Positions 32,491 to 43,729 of a stretch of 64,000 bases of DNA are shown here, piece by piece. Within the stretch, counting starts at the first letter, position 1. Every line of letters starts with the position of its first letter. Under the pieces are notes generated by a model that saw only the letters and a list, made by a program, of their open reading frames with translations, was not told where the DNA came from and made no database searches. This stretch comes from Lonicera japonica. Lineage: Eukaryota; Streptophyta; Magnoliopsida; Dipsacales; Caprifoliaceae. The position numbers were made by a program, and so were the translations under genes. The stretch covers positions 69,201,393 to 69,265,392 of the forward strand of contig CM038467.1 in the NCBI GenBank assembly GCA_021464415.1. Reading direction: 5' to 3'.

Positions 32491-32760
32491 TATTTTGTCA
32501 GACACTAAATTATATATATGTTATGTATATATCGCGGAAAGCAGCGTTGTGAAAGTGGTTGATGGGTTTGGTTTTTTTGATGGAAGAAGCTTCTAATATT
32601 ATTATGATTTGTGGTGGTGGTGGTGGTGGAAAGGCAAGAAAATTTGTAGACATTATTATCAACTATATATATATAACTAAACTTGAATTAGGAGTGCCTG
32701 TCTATTTAACTACATCTGATCCAAAGATAGTGCTAATTTGCTCCTATGTGGCTTAATTTT

Positions 32761-33249
32761 TGCTTCTTTTCATTAAATTTGGTTCATGAATGCGTATTTA
32801 GGGGTGGGGAAGGAAAAACAGACTGAAACCGACCGATCAGTTGGGGCAGTTCCGACCAGAAGACGAAAAGTGTGGGGGTTCAGTCCGGGTTTTGGTATCA
32901 GATATCTTAATTCATCTAATTTGATTTTTATACAGTGTCACATGACTTCATTATTGGATTGATTCATTAATTGTATGATGTTATTTGGTTTTTGGAGATT
33001 GTATTTTTCTTTGGAAAGGAAGGTTCAAGTTTCTTCCTTTTTAGCATAATAATAGAAATCCTCCTATCCTCTTTCTTGGTATGACTTGAACCAAAGACTT
33101 TCTTAAATTCGGGTGAGCGTCTTTAGACTATCTATTACGTGGTAATAGAATTGACCTGGGGATTGAATATAGGGACATATTATTTATTTCACTGAGTGGG
33201 GATTAACAAATCTCACTTATCCTCAGTGAAGTTGTCAATCAGGTTTTGA
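32761..33249. other. Intergenic, no gene seen
   Basis: No domain or repeat boundary recognised. 32820-32890 is purine-rich with 'GACCGACCGATCAGTT', resembling 'ACCGAACCGA' type spacer sequence found between plant elements. Confidence 0.4.
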
Positions 33250-33465
33250 TTATTTAGAGGAGCAGTCTAGGAGTTTCAAAACTCCTAAATGCACTAAAGT
33301 TGATATGGGAGATGCTCTTAAGATTGACTAGAGAAAATATCAATTGAGGGGTGTGTAAACTGACTCGAACAATTTCTTTGATGAAAGGGCAGGGAAAGGG
33401 ATTTGAATTATGGTTGACTATGTGGAATATGGCACTCTTACCGCTCAGGCTAATCCCCATGTCAA
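33250..33465 (-). mobile_element. Probable tRNA-derived SINE
   Basis: Read on the minus strand from 33460: GGGGATTAGCCTGAGCGGTA, where TAGCCTGAGCGG fits box A, and 35 bp on ATTCAAATCCC fits box B. The following body has no open frame. I could not find a clear target duplication, so the 3' border near 33250 is a guess. Confidence 0.5.
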
Positions 33466-34713
33466 ATTAAATATATTTATACTAAAATTAATAAGTTCTT
33501 TATCTAATTAAAGCCTATCTTCTCACTTTTTATAATTCATTTCAATGTCATTTTATGGTTACGTTTGAGTTTCGTGAAAAATTAAATACGTTTTTACTTA
33601 AATAATAAACTCCTTTTCTAATATTTCATTTAAATAAATCCATTTCGTTATATTTAATTTCTCATTTGTATATCCGTTTATTGTTGGGCTTGGCATTTTT
33701 TAAATTAAATTACCTTTTTAGTAAATTAATAAGTACATATGTTTTTTCTAGTGATAAGCTCATTTTTTTATTTCTAATTTATAATTTAGATTGACAAAAA
33801 CAAAATTAGATATTCTTTTAAGTTTGGGCTTGGGCTTCTTTCAATTTAGATACCTATTTACTAAAATTAATAAGCCCCTCCTCGAATTTCTTTTAATTAA
33901 ATAAGTCCATTCCCGTTGTTTTATTTTCCTTCTAAATATCCTTTACCATTGGGTTTGGCATCCACTGAAATTAAATATTAGTATTAATTATACTACTTTT
34001 TAATTAATGTTCCTCAATATAATGGGAAAATGGGAGAAAATTTCCTTATATAATCGCATTTTCACGACACGTATCAGTTATTTTAATACAATAAGGACAA
34101 CCTTTATTAACATAACTAAAGTAGGGTGATTTTATTTCTATCCATCAAATCTTGCAGTTAATCCACATTGTTAAGTTAATCCGCATTACATATTAAGTTA
34201 ATTCACGAGCGTGGATGAACTGACAAAAAAATATTATGAATTTAATTTTATAAATATTATTTTAAATAATAATGTAATATGAAAATATCTACTAAATGAG
34301 TAAGTATAACCACTTTAAAATTTTAGATGGGTAAATTTTAATTAACTTTAATTGCGGTAAAATAACAAAAACAAAATTTAACCCCTTCCCCTTACGGTTT
34401 TAACGATTCTCCCGGTGTCTCTTCTTCTTCTTCTTCCCACTATCACTCTTTCCCCAGCCTTCTTCTTCTTCCCTCTTTCCCCACTGTCTCTTCTTCTTCT
34501 TCATCCTATCACAAATCCTAGATTAATTTCATATTTTTTAAATCACCAAATCTGTATTCCAACCTTAAGAAACCCACACCCTCAATTTCGAAAATCTTGA
34601 ACTAATTTGGTTTTTGTACTATATAAGTTTAACTCACAATACGGAAGATTAAAAATTTTAATTATACCAAGTTTCTTATATCATGTCTAACTTTCAGACT
34701 AAATAATTATATT
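33466..34713. other. Intergenic, AT-rich
   Basis: No gene recognised. 34400-34510 contains two TCTTCTTCTTCTTCC stretches and 'CCCCACTGTCTC/CCCCAGCC' words, a low-complexity region that yields a Leu/Ser/Pro-rich frame (34415-34600). Confidence 0.45.
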
Positions 34714-34825
34714 ATTAATTATAATGTTGGGGTTCCAAAAGATTAATGGATAAAAAAATTATAAATTATTAATTATAATGTTGGGGGTTCCAAAAGATTA
34801 ATTAATAAAAAAATTGTAAATTACT
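34714..34825. repeat. Tandem duplication, about 56 bp x 2
   Basis: 'TTAATTATAATGTTGGGG' followed by 'TTCCAAAAGATTAAT' appears twice, starting at about 34714 and 34769, with a G inserted in the second copy. Confidence 0.85.
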
Positions 34826-34870
34826 GGACAAGGTCTATTTGCAACGCAAGCCGGAAAAGTTGATCATCAC

Positions 34871-34924
34871 CTCTTATATATAATACACACTATATATACT
34901 TGATCATTCTTTCACTCTGTTTTC

Positions 34925-34958
<34 letters not shown>

Positions 34959-34994
34959 ATGGCGTCTATTCAATCAACACAAGCGCAGAAGTAA
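34871..34994 (+). promoter_or_regulatory. Possible orphan promoter and first exon
   Basis: A TATA-like TTATATATAATA (34874-34885) is followed 75 bp later by a (GT)n(GA)n leader and ATG GCG at 34959. The frame gives only 'MASIQSTQAQK' before TAA (34992-34994), but a potential donor GT at 34991 (GAA|GTAACC) would make it a coding first exon. GA-rich leaders and an Ala-2 start are common in plant genes. I see no matching downstream exon within the next 2 kb, so this may be a gene relic or chance. Confidence 0.3.
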
Positions 34995-36953
34995 CCCTAA
35001 ACCGTTCAAATTTTTTTAAACGTAAAGATGAAGTTAATTAAAAGGAATTATATTTAGATTAGGAATGTTAATTAAAAGAAATTATATTTAGATTAGGAAT
35101 GTTAATAAAAAAGGAATCTAAAGTTATACAATTATAATTTAATTAAAATTGGTGGATATACTAATCAATTTTAAAAATGGTAATTTTGTGAAACTTCATT
35201 TAAAATTTTCATAATTTAAGGGTGGATTAACTGCAAGATTTGGTAGATAGAAACAAAATCACCCCTAAAGTAAAGATAAAATTAGAATTAAATGCATCAA
35301 AATTTGTGTACCCATATCAATATATATGCTATCATAAATATTTTATATTCAAATTATTTCCAAACATGAATTATTTACCACTTTACATTTTCTTTTATCT
35401 TTATTGGATTCATTTGGAAATACCAAAATTCTCTACAAAATATTATATATATATATATATATATATTGCAAATTTACTTACATAACTTTAAGTAAAATTT
35501 TAAAGTTTCAATGCAAATTTGCACTGAAATTTACAAGTTTAATGGAAAAAATATAAATCGCAGTAAAATTCATGAGTTTAACTACAAAAATATGAATATA
35601 CGAAAAATATTGCAAATAGTTATTTCCTAATTTGCATCTCTATTTGTCTAAAATTATAAATTTAAATATTTAGAAGTATTAAGTTTCTTTGTTTTATTTT
35701 GTTAGAAAGAAAGTGAATGTTGCCTTCTTAAATTTTAAATTTTGAAAATTAAAAATAATGATAAAGGGTCATTATTTTTCTAGCAAATGATTTGAAGCTT
35801 ACAATGTTCTCTCATCATGGTCTCCCTCTTTATTATTGTGTATATATATATTTAATTTTGTGATGCATTCACATTAATGTGTTGAACTATCTTTTTGTTT
35901 AACCGGTAGGTTAAGGTAGAGATGCCATTGGAGACTTTAACCTTTTCACTTTGAATTGTGCAAGCATAAACCCACTTTCTTTCCCTTTCTCTGGTGGCAT
36001 TGTTTTCTCTCTAGGCAGGTAATTCAACTTCACTCTTTTACAGTTTTGCTTCACATTTGTGCATTGACATTTTGTTTCTATTCTTTATGGGAATTGGGTT
36101 TCATCTCTCCTCCCTTGTGGGGCTTCAAGATTTTATACATTATTAGAACCCACCACATCAAACCTTATGAACTTTATTATAGAGTTGATAATTTTACACA
36201 CAGAAAAAGCTGGGACCAAATAAGCAGCCCAAGATGTTAGAAGAACTTAGAGTAAAGCTGGTTTGATATATATATATTTTTAATTTTTTAATTTCTTTAC
36301 TGTTTATTATTTACGATGGGTGGATTTCCATTTTGAACCAAATATTACACAAATTCTTTGGATCTCTCTATTTTAATATTATATATCTTTACATGGAAAA
36401 GGAGTAAATTAGTTGGAAGTGTTGTAGATGGAAATAAACAATGAAAGACAAAAACTTACCGGAAATTGGTTTTTAGGCTTCCATAAAAATGGGAAAAATT
36501 AGGCAAAAACTAGTTTTACCATAGACATGAAGTGCGAGCAAACACGCCAGTAATTATTAAAAACAAAAAGAAATGGAAATGGCAAGGCTGCCAAATTTGT
36601 AAGTTTTTTGTGGAGTTATAAACTTTTTAGTGTTTTTGGGATATGCTTAGTATTAGAGTGTGAGCATCCAACACATAATTAATATACCAATTGAGTAACA
36701 TGTTGTGTTGACCTTCACTACTAGCCAGCATTATATTTTCAAATTTTCTTGCTATAGTGGAGGGAGTAAAAAGGAAAAGGATTGTCCCCTTTATTTTTTT
36801 CTACAAGACTTGTATTTTCATACTAATTTATTGTTAAAAACTTAAATATATAGATATATGTAAGTTAATTTTCCACTCTTTTTAATTTTGTAAGACACAT
36901 GCTACTAGTACAATTTCATCCCATTTAATTTGGAAAACTAACTAGTATTATGA
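34995..36953. other. Intergenic, no gene recognised
   Basis: AT-rich. It contains a TA repeat at 35446-35466. The region 35880-36240 is less AT-rich and has a 94-codon frame (35956-36240) rich in Phe, Leu and His without recognisable motifs; a pyrimidine tract with CTAG|GCAG and donor-like sites near 36010 make a non-coding transcript conceivable, nothing more. Confidence 0.4.
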
Positions 36954-37562
36954 TGTTGAGAATGGTTGACTCAAACTAATAATCCTACATAAAAAAATTG
37001 TAGAACCCAACACGAGTATATAAGGGAGGGGGTATCACCACATAGTAACGACGCATTTTAAGATAAAACCCCACATATGTGGCTCAAAAGTGTTTAAGTT
37101 GGGGACAATATCGTTACTTTGTACGCGGACCGGCTAACCCAGTTGGTGCCCTAGGCTCAACCCATGTGCCGGTGGGTACAACAATTGGTATCAGAACTCG
37201 ATAGTGGATCCACGTACTTGTGACGGTAGAGTATAAGGTGATAAGTCACTACAAAAGCATCCCTGTAGCTGGACTTGGTGGAGCATATGGTGGAGTTAGA
37301 CTCAGAGAAGTCGGGGGTGGAGTAACGCATTCCTGTAGCTGGGCTTGGTGGAGTTTATGGTGGAGTTAGACTCAGAGAAGCCGAGGGGTGGAGTCGCTAT
37401 AACTTACGTACACCAGGAGTACTGTCAAGGTGGCCAGGTGGACCAGTGTTAGTCCAAGGTGGAGCCATGGTGGACTAATTTGATCAAATGTGGAGATTAT
37501 TGAGAATGGTTGATTCAAACCATTGATCTCATATGGAAAAATTGTAGAACTCAGTATGGTGT
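36954..37562 (+). mobile_element. TRIM-like miniature LTR element
   Basis: A 230-bp LTR (36954-37183) starts TGTTGAGAATGGTTGA and ends TACAACA. Two bases later, TGGTATCAGAACT (37186) matches a tRNA-Met type primer site. A second, truncated LTR copy begins at 37498 (TATTGAGAATGGTTGA) and can be followed to about 37562 ('AATTGTAGAACTCAGTATG' against 'AATTGTAGAACCCAACACG'). Only about 310 bp separate the LTRs and no protein is encoded. LTR below 250 bp, primer site and tiny non-coding interior fit TRIM elements. A possible TATA box in the LTR is GAGTATATAAGGG (37014-37026). Confidence 0.7.
37257..37394. repeat. Tandem duplication in the TRIM-like interior, about 70 bp x 2
   Basis: Units at about 37257-37327 and 37328-37394 share 'CCTGTAGCTGG.CTTGGTGGAG' and 'TATGGTGGAGTTAGACTCAG'. 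They are rich in GGTGGAG words. Confidence 0.85.
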
Positions 37563-37880
37563 TTAAGATGATTAACAATTAATGGGTTTGTTAATTTTAA
37601 CTTTGTCCTTTTTAAGGATGAAGGACGTACTTGTTTTCGGACTTGTTAAATCATTGTAAACACAATTAATGGTTTTGTTGATTTTATGTGAGCTTTATAC
37701 CATTTACAATTTCATTAGTATTAGTTCTTTCTCCAAGTTACATTGCGTGCATGTATATATATATATATATTATATTTTGGCAGGTGAAAAATATTGGGAA
37801 ATTGGTAAAAGAGCAAATAATGTATTTTCATAAGTTCATGTTCACAGAGAAGTACAGTTGTGGGATGAAATCAATAGATT
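37563..37880. other. Intergenic, no gene seen
   Basis: AT-rich with a TA repeat at 37755-37770. No recognisable gene. Confidence 0.4.
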
Positions 37881-38113
37881 CACAGTTTTAGTTCGTGACC
37901 ATGTTTAATATGAGTCACGGTTACTGACCATGTGGACATTTGGTTAAATGTATTTCCACATATCAAGAACAGAGCCATGACCTATAAAATACATCATCGG
38001 TTCTTGCTGTGATTAAGAAAATGGTTACGCCCTTACATGTCATGGATTGAAACCATGACCCTTGTTGTTTGTCACGAATTTCAACCGTGACGGTTAGCCA
38101 CATTGGTGTAGTG
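37881..38113. mobile_element. CACTA-type terminus, fragment
   Basis: The block ends GGTGTAGTG at 38113, i.e. CACTACACCAATGTGG on the minus strand, a CACTA-type end. The preceding 200 bp carry short direct and inverted GTCACGGTT / CCGTGACGG / GACCATGT words, as found in subterminal regions of En/Spm elements. The other end is not found, so this is a fragment. Confidence 0.5.
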
Positions 38114-38239
38114 TTGCTAATAAATCTTGATGAAAAAAGAAAAAAAAAAGTAGACATTTTAAAATTTTGACACAACTCAATACGATTGAAATAAGGTTTA
38201 CCTTTATAACAATATAATAAATTATAATTGGTTTATGAT

Positions 38240-38360
38240 TGTAATACTTTTTTTCTTTTTGAGCAATTATACCTGGAGTGATTCGAAATATGGGATCTTC
38301 TGCTAAATAGATCGTTTTTCACAAGGACCTAACGAACCACTAGACCTACCCTATAAGGCT
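38240..38360 (-). mobile_element. Possible SINE head
   Basis: On the minus strand GGTAGGTCTAGTGGTTCG (38350-38333) resembles box A and ATTTCGAATCAC (38289-38278) box B, 45 bp apart. No tail or target duplication was established. Confidence 0.35.
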
Positions 38361-39640
38361 GTAATACTTAAATATATGAAAATTGCAAACAGCAAATCAT
38401 CAAATACCACTTTTATTTTATGTTAAAAAACTGAAATAACTTTAAAACCAATATAAATAATAAAAATAAATGAACTTGAAGTAAGGGTGGTAATTTTAGA
38501 AACAACACATAAGGAAACAATATTGGAACAAAATTAAGATTTGGTATCGTGTTCATGTTTGGGGCTTTGAACATGAAATCGTGTTCGTATAACCAATTTG
38601 GAACCAAATTGGCACGAAATCATAGGTATAGATATATAGTATTAATCGTGTCTAAATAGAAAATAATTACCGTTTCCACTTGTACCGGGACATATTTATT
38701 AGGATGCAATATTTATAATAGTGTCCGTTTGCGGTGTCGTGTTTGTTCTAGTACGATCTTGTTTTATTATTTTTTTTATAAATTAAGGGAGAGACTTATT
38801 TCGTGTTGTGTTTGTGTTGATATTCTTTTTGTCGTGTTGAGTTGTACCAAGCAAAAATATGAATTGATCGACACTCCTAACTTTAAGCTGCATTTCATAA
38901 AACTGTTAGAATATGATTGAAGAAAAAATAATCACTATTTTTTTGATTTCTTAAGATCAATAATTTTTATTATCATTTTAAAACTCGTTGTAGGTAAAAA
39001 GATATCATATAGGTAATGGCAATATATTTTTACTTTTAAAAGTGTATTTGATTGCAAGTATGGAATTATAGTAGAAAATATTTATATTATAGGTAATTCA
39101 ATTAAATGTGTTTGATTGCATTTATTTTATAGGTGAAAATTAAGTATTTTTTCCTTGTAATGATGATATATGTTCTAACTTTTGGTGTTTGATTGCTTAC
39201 ATTTTACTTAGAATTAGATGAAATTTGACAACTTAAAAAATTTTGGCAATTAAACACTCCAAAAGTGACAACTTGAGTGAAAAATTCTTATTTTTCATGA
39301 AAAATTATAGCAATTAAACCCACCCTTATTTTCTTTAGAATAAGCTAAAAAAATAAGTTTGTATTTTTATCCATTATGCACTTGTATCAAAAAATTAGGT
39401 CAAACTTATTTTATCTAAAAAATTGAACAATCAAACATTCATAAAAAATAAAATAATTTATATTTTTTATCTTTTACCGAATTTTTCATGAAAAACGGTG
39501 AAAAATGATCTCCGTTTTGCACTTTTGCCATATGGAGATTTTACTTTCATGATGACTGAGCTAGAGTAGGCTTTTCCATAAAAGTCAATTTTATTTTTTA
39601 CAATCGGACATAAATTAATGTACCAAAAACTTTTCAATTT
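38361..39640. other. Intergenic, no gene seen
   Basis: AT-rich. Three 'GTTTGATTGC' type words occur at about 39046, 39109 and 39186 and 'CAATCAAACATTC' at 39428, which could be a decayed inverted-repeat element. The 38505-38760 part repeats 'CGTGTTCATG/CGTGTTCGTA/TCGTGTTTG', a common plant spacer motif. Confidence 0.4.
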
Positions 39641-39945
39641 TGTATGGCCTGTACACAGTCAATACGCAACTGGTTGAAAATCAAAAAAAACTGTAAATAC
39701 TTTTTTAAAAATTTTAGAAACTGCACCAACATAAATGCAACGTTGTATCTGATTTTAATAAAAAGTTATCTCATTTTACTCTTTATATTTTAGGGTTATT
39801 TTAACATATACCCGTATTTATAAATAAAAAATTAAATTATATAAATATATATTAAATTAGACACAAATTCTCATACAAAGTGTTATTATTTTGATTTGTA
39901 GTACTATTAATATGTACTCTCACAGTGCATGTTATTATTTTCTTA

Positions 39946-40396
39946 CTAGATTATAAACCGTGCTATGCACGGGCGGTTTTATAAAAATTATGCCAATGCC
40001 AAAAATTATTTCAAAAACAAATTATCAGTTATAATAATACAAATGAACTAGAAATTTTACACTCTCTAGTTCATAAAGTCGAAATGAAATTCAAATTGAT
40101 CTATAATATAATAATAAAAATTAATTATAATCAAAGTATAAAAGACAAAAATGAATTTGTAAATTCTTGAGATATGTAAGTTAAAGATTAATAAAACGAA
40201 AAAAAATTCTCTTTATTAATTATCGAGAAGATTAACAAAGTTTGTTTAGAAAAGAAAAAGACAAAGAAAAAAAGAAAAAAAAGAGATTAACAATGTGGAT
40301 AATTAATTCCTCCATTAATAACTGCCATGTGGCAGTTCCACAACAAATTTATCCCATTATATATATATATATATATATTATATTAGATAGATTAGA
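39946..40396 (-). mobile_element. Helitron, non-autonomous (451 bp)
   Basis: On the minus strand it starts TCTAATCTATCTAATATA (40396 downward) and ends with a hairpin, CCGTGCATAGCACGG, followed by CTAG at 39949-39946. TC start, 3' hairpin, CTRR end, and insertion between A (39945) and T (40397) without target duplication are the Helitron hallmarks. Joining the flanks gives a sequence that matches unit 2 of the duplication near 44012-44030, i.e. the empty site. No Rep/helicase is present. It contains a TA repeat (40357-40379). Confidence 0.8.
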
Positions 40397-40725
40397 TATT
40401 TTATGGCCAAAAGATGTGCTATTTATTGTAATTTTAACCATTCTTGTGCATAAAAAATGCTAAATATGTCAAACACATTATTATTACTATTATTATATTT
40501 GTTTTGACCTTTATTCACATTGATTAATTCTCTGTCCTAGAACGATTGTTTAATTTATTTTGACTTCTATATTTTTAAGAAATATTAATTTCAAAATAAT
40601 TGTTTGTACGATATATAATTAAAAATAAGACTATTTATTTGAAAGATATTGAAAAATTAAAGCTTTGGTGAGTGATAGTAAGAGAGACTAAAAGTAAAGT
40701 TAATGTGAAAGTCATACATTAAGCC

Positions 40726-41110
40726 CCTGTTTGGTATCTGTTTATTTTTGTTTTGTTTTTTAAATTTTAAAAACTCAACTCAAAATTAACTCTACTTTTA
40801 CACTTCTCAAAATTTATTTCACTTTACTTTTTATCTCTAAAAAAACTTTTAAAACACCATAATTTTAAATTCAAAAATCAAAATTAAATAAAAAATATAT
40901 ATTTAAAACATACTCGTCGAGATCTATAAAATAAGATTCATTTTTACTATTATTTGAAAAAAATTTATGAGATTTTTTAGTTGGTTGAAAAAAACTCAAA
41001 CAAAAATCAAATTCACTTTTCAACATATTTCTAAATTCTACCAAATACCATATTATAAAAATTCAACTTAAAATCTTAACTCAAAATATCCACCAAATAA
41101 CCCACTTTCC
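40726..41110. mobile_element. Possible MITE
   Basis: This block is absent from unit 2 of the duplication. Its ends, 'CCCTGTTTGGTATCTG' and 'ATATCCACCAAATAACCCA', are roughly complementary around TGTTTGGT/ACCAAATA. The interior is AT-rich and non-coding. Target duplication unclear. Confidence 0.35.
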
Positions 41111-42010
41111 TAAATACTCTTAATGAGTTGTGTTCATACGGGGGATAATTTACCGTGTCATGTGTAGGCCTAATGTTTTCTAATAATAACAAAAAAATAG
41201 CTTTTCTGCTTACCCGTTTTATCAATCGAAAAAGACACAAGTGTACGTAAATTAACTAAGATGAGGACTTATATATGATTTTATTAGATAAAATATCCTT
41301 TTGTTTTCTATTAATTTTTTTTCCAAAAATAATAAAAGACATGTTACAATAAAATTAACAGATATATAGGTAATAAAAGTATCTAATAGTATAGTGTAGC
41401 TACATATATGTACCTTTCAACGTCACCTTTATACTGTTTGAGATTGAAAGAGAGGAAAAGAAAATGATGATAGAATAAAATAAATAATTACCATTATATA
41501 TAGCAGTATATATTCAACGTGTAGAAATGAAGTCTCCCTTTGTCATACAATTTTACATTCAATCCCCCTTTTCAAAGAAAAATGTTATATAATTCAAAAA
41601 ATGTATTAAAATTTGTAACCCAGCCAAATTAATGAATATAACAGCATGTTTACATTTACGATTAAAAAAGACAAAAATGAATGGTCTGTCAAAAAGATTT
41701 TGTGAATGTGGAATGTGATTCTACGCAATGGTGAATTAATGGGCTTCAGAGCATCAAATTAAAGCAGCAAAGGAACAGCTAATATTTATTTCTACTTTGT
41801 TTCAACCAACGTCTCTATCATTTGTATTTTCTTGATATTTCTTTCTTATTTACATCACTCGCTGATTTCTCTTTCATGCGCCATCCCTATATGACAATAT
41901 GCGCCGCTGAAATTCTTGGGAAGTTAAATATTCATTACATCATACTAGAAATTTTTTTGCACCATGTTTATTAATATATGGATTTATAATTGTGCCGGGT
42001 AGTCGTAAAA

Positions 42011-43165
42011 TATATGTTACTTGTTTGATGATAAATATGTAAATGTATATTATTCATCTGATAATAAATAAGTAAGTGTGTGTTATTCATTAGCGTAGGG
42101 AGGGGGGCACAGGTGGGCTCCAGCTCACACATTCATTTAACATCCACTTAACCTAATAGAGTCTAAAGACAGATTAAAACAAAACAAAAACAAAAAAAAA
42201 AAAAAAGAGAAGAGAAGAGAAGAAGCTGCCGCAAAGCACAGAGCAACAGTAGCACTACTCCGACAAAAAGCTGCCTGGTTTGTCATCTTCTTGACTTCTT
42301 TTGTTTATTTGTTATAATATTATATATATATATGTTTTATAATGTTGACTTTTGTTTATTTATTTTGTTTATATATTTTATAATATTATATATATATATA
42401 AACATAATGTTGACTTTTGTTTATTTATTTTGTTTATATATTTTATAATATTATATATATATATATATATAATATTTATGCACTAATGTACATTTGTTTA
42501 GATTAATATTTGTTCACTGTTTATATAAAAATTTAGTTTTTTTTTTCTTTAACTTTTAAATAGATTATTATAAATGTATAATTAATAAATAATTTTATTA
42601 TTCATGTGTTCATTTATTGTTGTAATGTTATTTATTTATTGACTATTGTTCAATTTAGTTAATATATATTATATATAAATTTATTTATTAGACTATTAGT
42701 TCTTGACAAATGTTGATTATTAAATGTTAATCTATTATTATATATAACATAACCTTAATTGTTTAGATTAACTATCTAACTTTAAATTTTTGAATTTATT
42801 TTAATAGGTTAATAAAAATGGTACATTCTCAACCACCATCAAAGAAAGGAAAAACTCTTAATATTAAATAGGTTAAATTTTATTTTAATAGGTATTTTTG
42901 TTGTTTTACTATGATCTGATGTAAAAATTTCTTAATATTAGAAATGAAAAAATATATTTTATTTTGTTATGATTTTCTACTTTAGTAACAGCCCACCCCT
43001 TCAAAAAATCCTGGATCCGCCGTTGATATTACTCGTCTGATGACAAATGAGTAAACTTAATACCTTACTCGCTTGTCATCGAGCAAGTAATATGTACTTG
43101 TATTCACTTGTTATCGAGCGAGTAAAATATACTTACTTGTTATCAGGAAAATAAAACATGGAGTA
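42011..43165. repeat. 33-bp tandem repeats split by an insertion
   Basis: At 42015-42090 and 43026-43150 units of about 33 bp of the type 'TTACT.G..TGAT.A.AA..GAGTAA' occur in tandem (two to three before and three after the element at 42091-43025). The array was evidently one block before the insertion. Confidence 0.6.
42091..43025. mobile_element. Probable non-autonomous hAT-type element
   Basis: The right end, complement CAACGGCGGATCCAGG, and the next bases (TTTTTTGAAGGGGTGGGC) resemble the right end of the hAT element at 27721-28576. The left end TAGCGTAGGGAGGGG is more degenerate. It separates two parts of a tandem array. The flanks TTATTCAT and ATATTACT agree only in part, so the target duplication is decayed. 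Inside are two to three tandem copies of a ~75-bp unit ('AATGTTGACTTTTGTTTATT', 42310-42480). Confidence 0.5.
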
Positions 43166-43729
43166 AAATTAAGCGTTTAATAGTGTGTAAATAGCAGTCA
43201 CCTAAATTAATGTACAAAAAAGTACCCTAATTTTTCGTATAATTTGTTTATATTAAAGTATCTCCAATTGTGTAATCAAAATAATAATTATAATTAATTT
43301 TAAATGTTGACTAAAAATATTACCCTAACGGTATAATCAAATGTTAGCAACGTTTTAACTAATAATTAAATCTACTCTCTTTATAATCAAAGTTAACAAC
43401 ATTCTTTAATAACCAAAATAAGGGACACAATAATTTTATTAGGTAAAAGAGAATATTTTCAAATTTAAATCATCTTTCCTTACTTTTTTTGAAACAAAAT
43501 TCAAATTGATTAATTATAACTAATCAATATAATGGATCCAACAAATTTGGTTATTGAGAAAAAATAATTATCGGAGATGCCTATATTATTAACTTTAATA
43601 ATTTACTAAATAGATAATCAAAAATCTTTTTTATTATTCAATTTTAGCTATATATTACATTAGAGATGCTCTAAGACAAAAAAAAATCACTGTTTTATGC
43701 AATTGGTTGAAAATTACAATTTTAGCTAT
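43166..43729. other. Intergenic, no gene seen
   Basis: AT-rich. At 43645-43760 the phrases 'ATTTTAGCTATATATTACA' and 'TATGCAATTGGTTGAAAAT' each occur twice, a local duplication of about 74 bp at the start of duplication unit 2. Confidence 0.45.

Larger units (their letters stand above)
26060..32760 (+). repeat. Segmental duplication, copy B
   Basis: Homologous to 12050-15590 in the same orientation. It is almost twice as long because it has a SINE, a LINE tail, an hAT-type element, an expanded AAT microsatellite and extra 3' intron sequence. It ends near 32760, after the shared 'GATGGAAGAA.CTTCTAATATTATTATGATTT' stretch. Confidence 0.85.
39640..42010 (+). repeat. Tandem segmental duplication, unit 1
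   Basis: Homologous to 43730-46560, same orientation. Matching blocks: 39657-39890 with 43739-43985 ('TTTTAAAAATTTTAGAAACTGCAC'); 40397-40725 with 44022-44310 ('TATTTTATGGCCAAA.GATGTGCT'); 41635-41840 with 44395-44553 ('GATTCTACGCAAT'…'GGGCTTCAGAGCATCA'); 41840-42005 with 45662-45702 plus 46412-46560 ('GAAATTCTTGGGAAGTTAAA'). This unit has a Helitron at 39946-40396 that unit 2 lacks. No genes. Confidence 0.75.

Noticed and set aside
34415..34600. Leu/Ser-rich 61-codon frame
   Set aside because: Explained by TCTTCT repeats, with no conserved motif.
37230..37260. CACTA left end ('TCACTACAAAAGC')
   Set aside because: It lies inside the TRIM-like interior at the start of its tandem repeat, and no paired end or subterminal repeats follow it.
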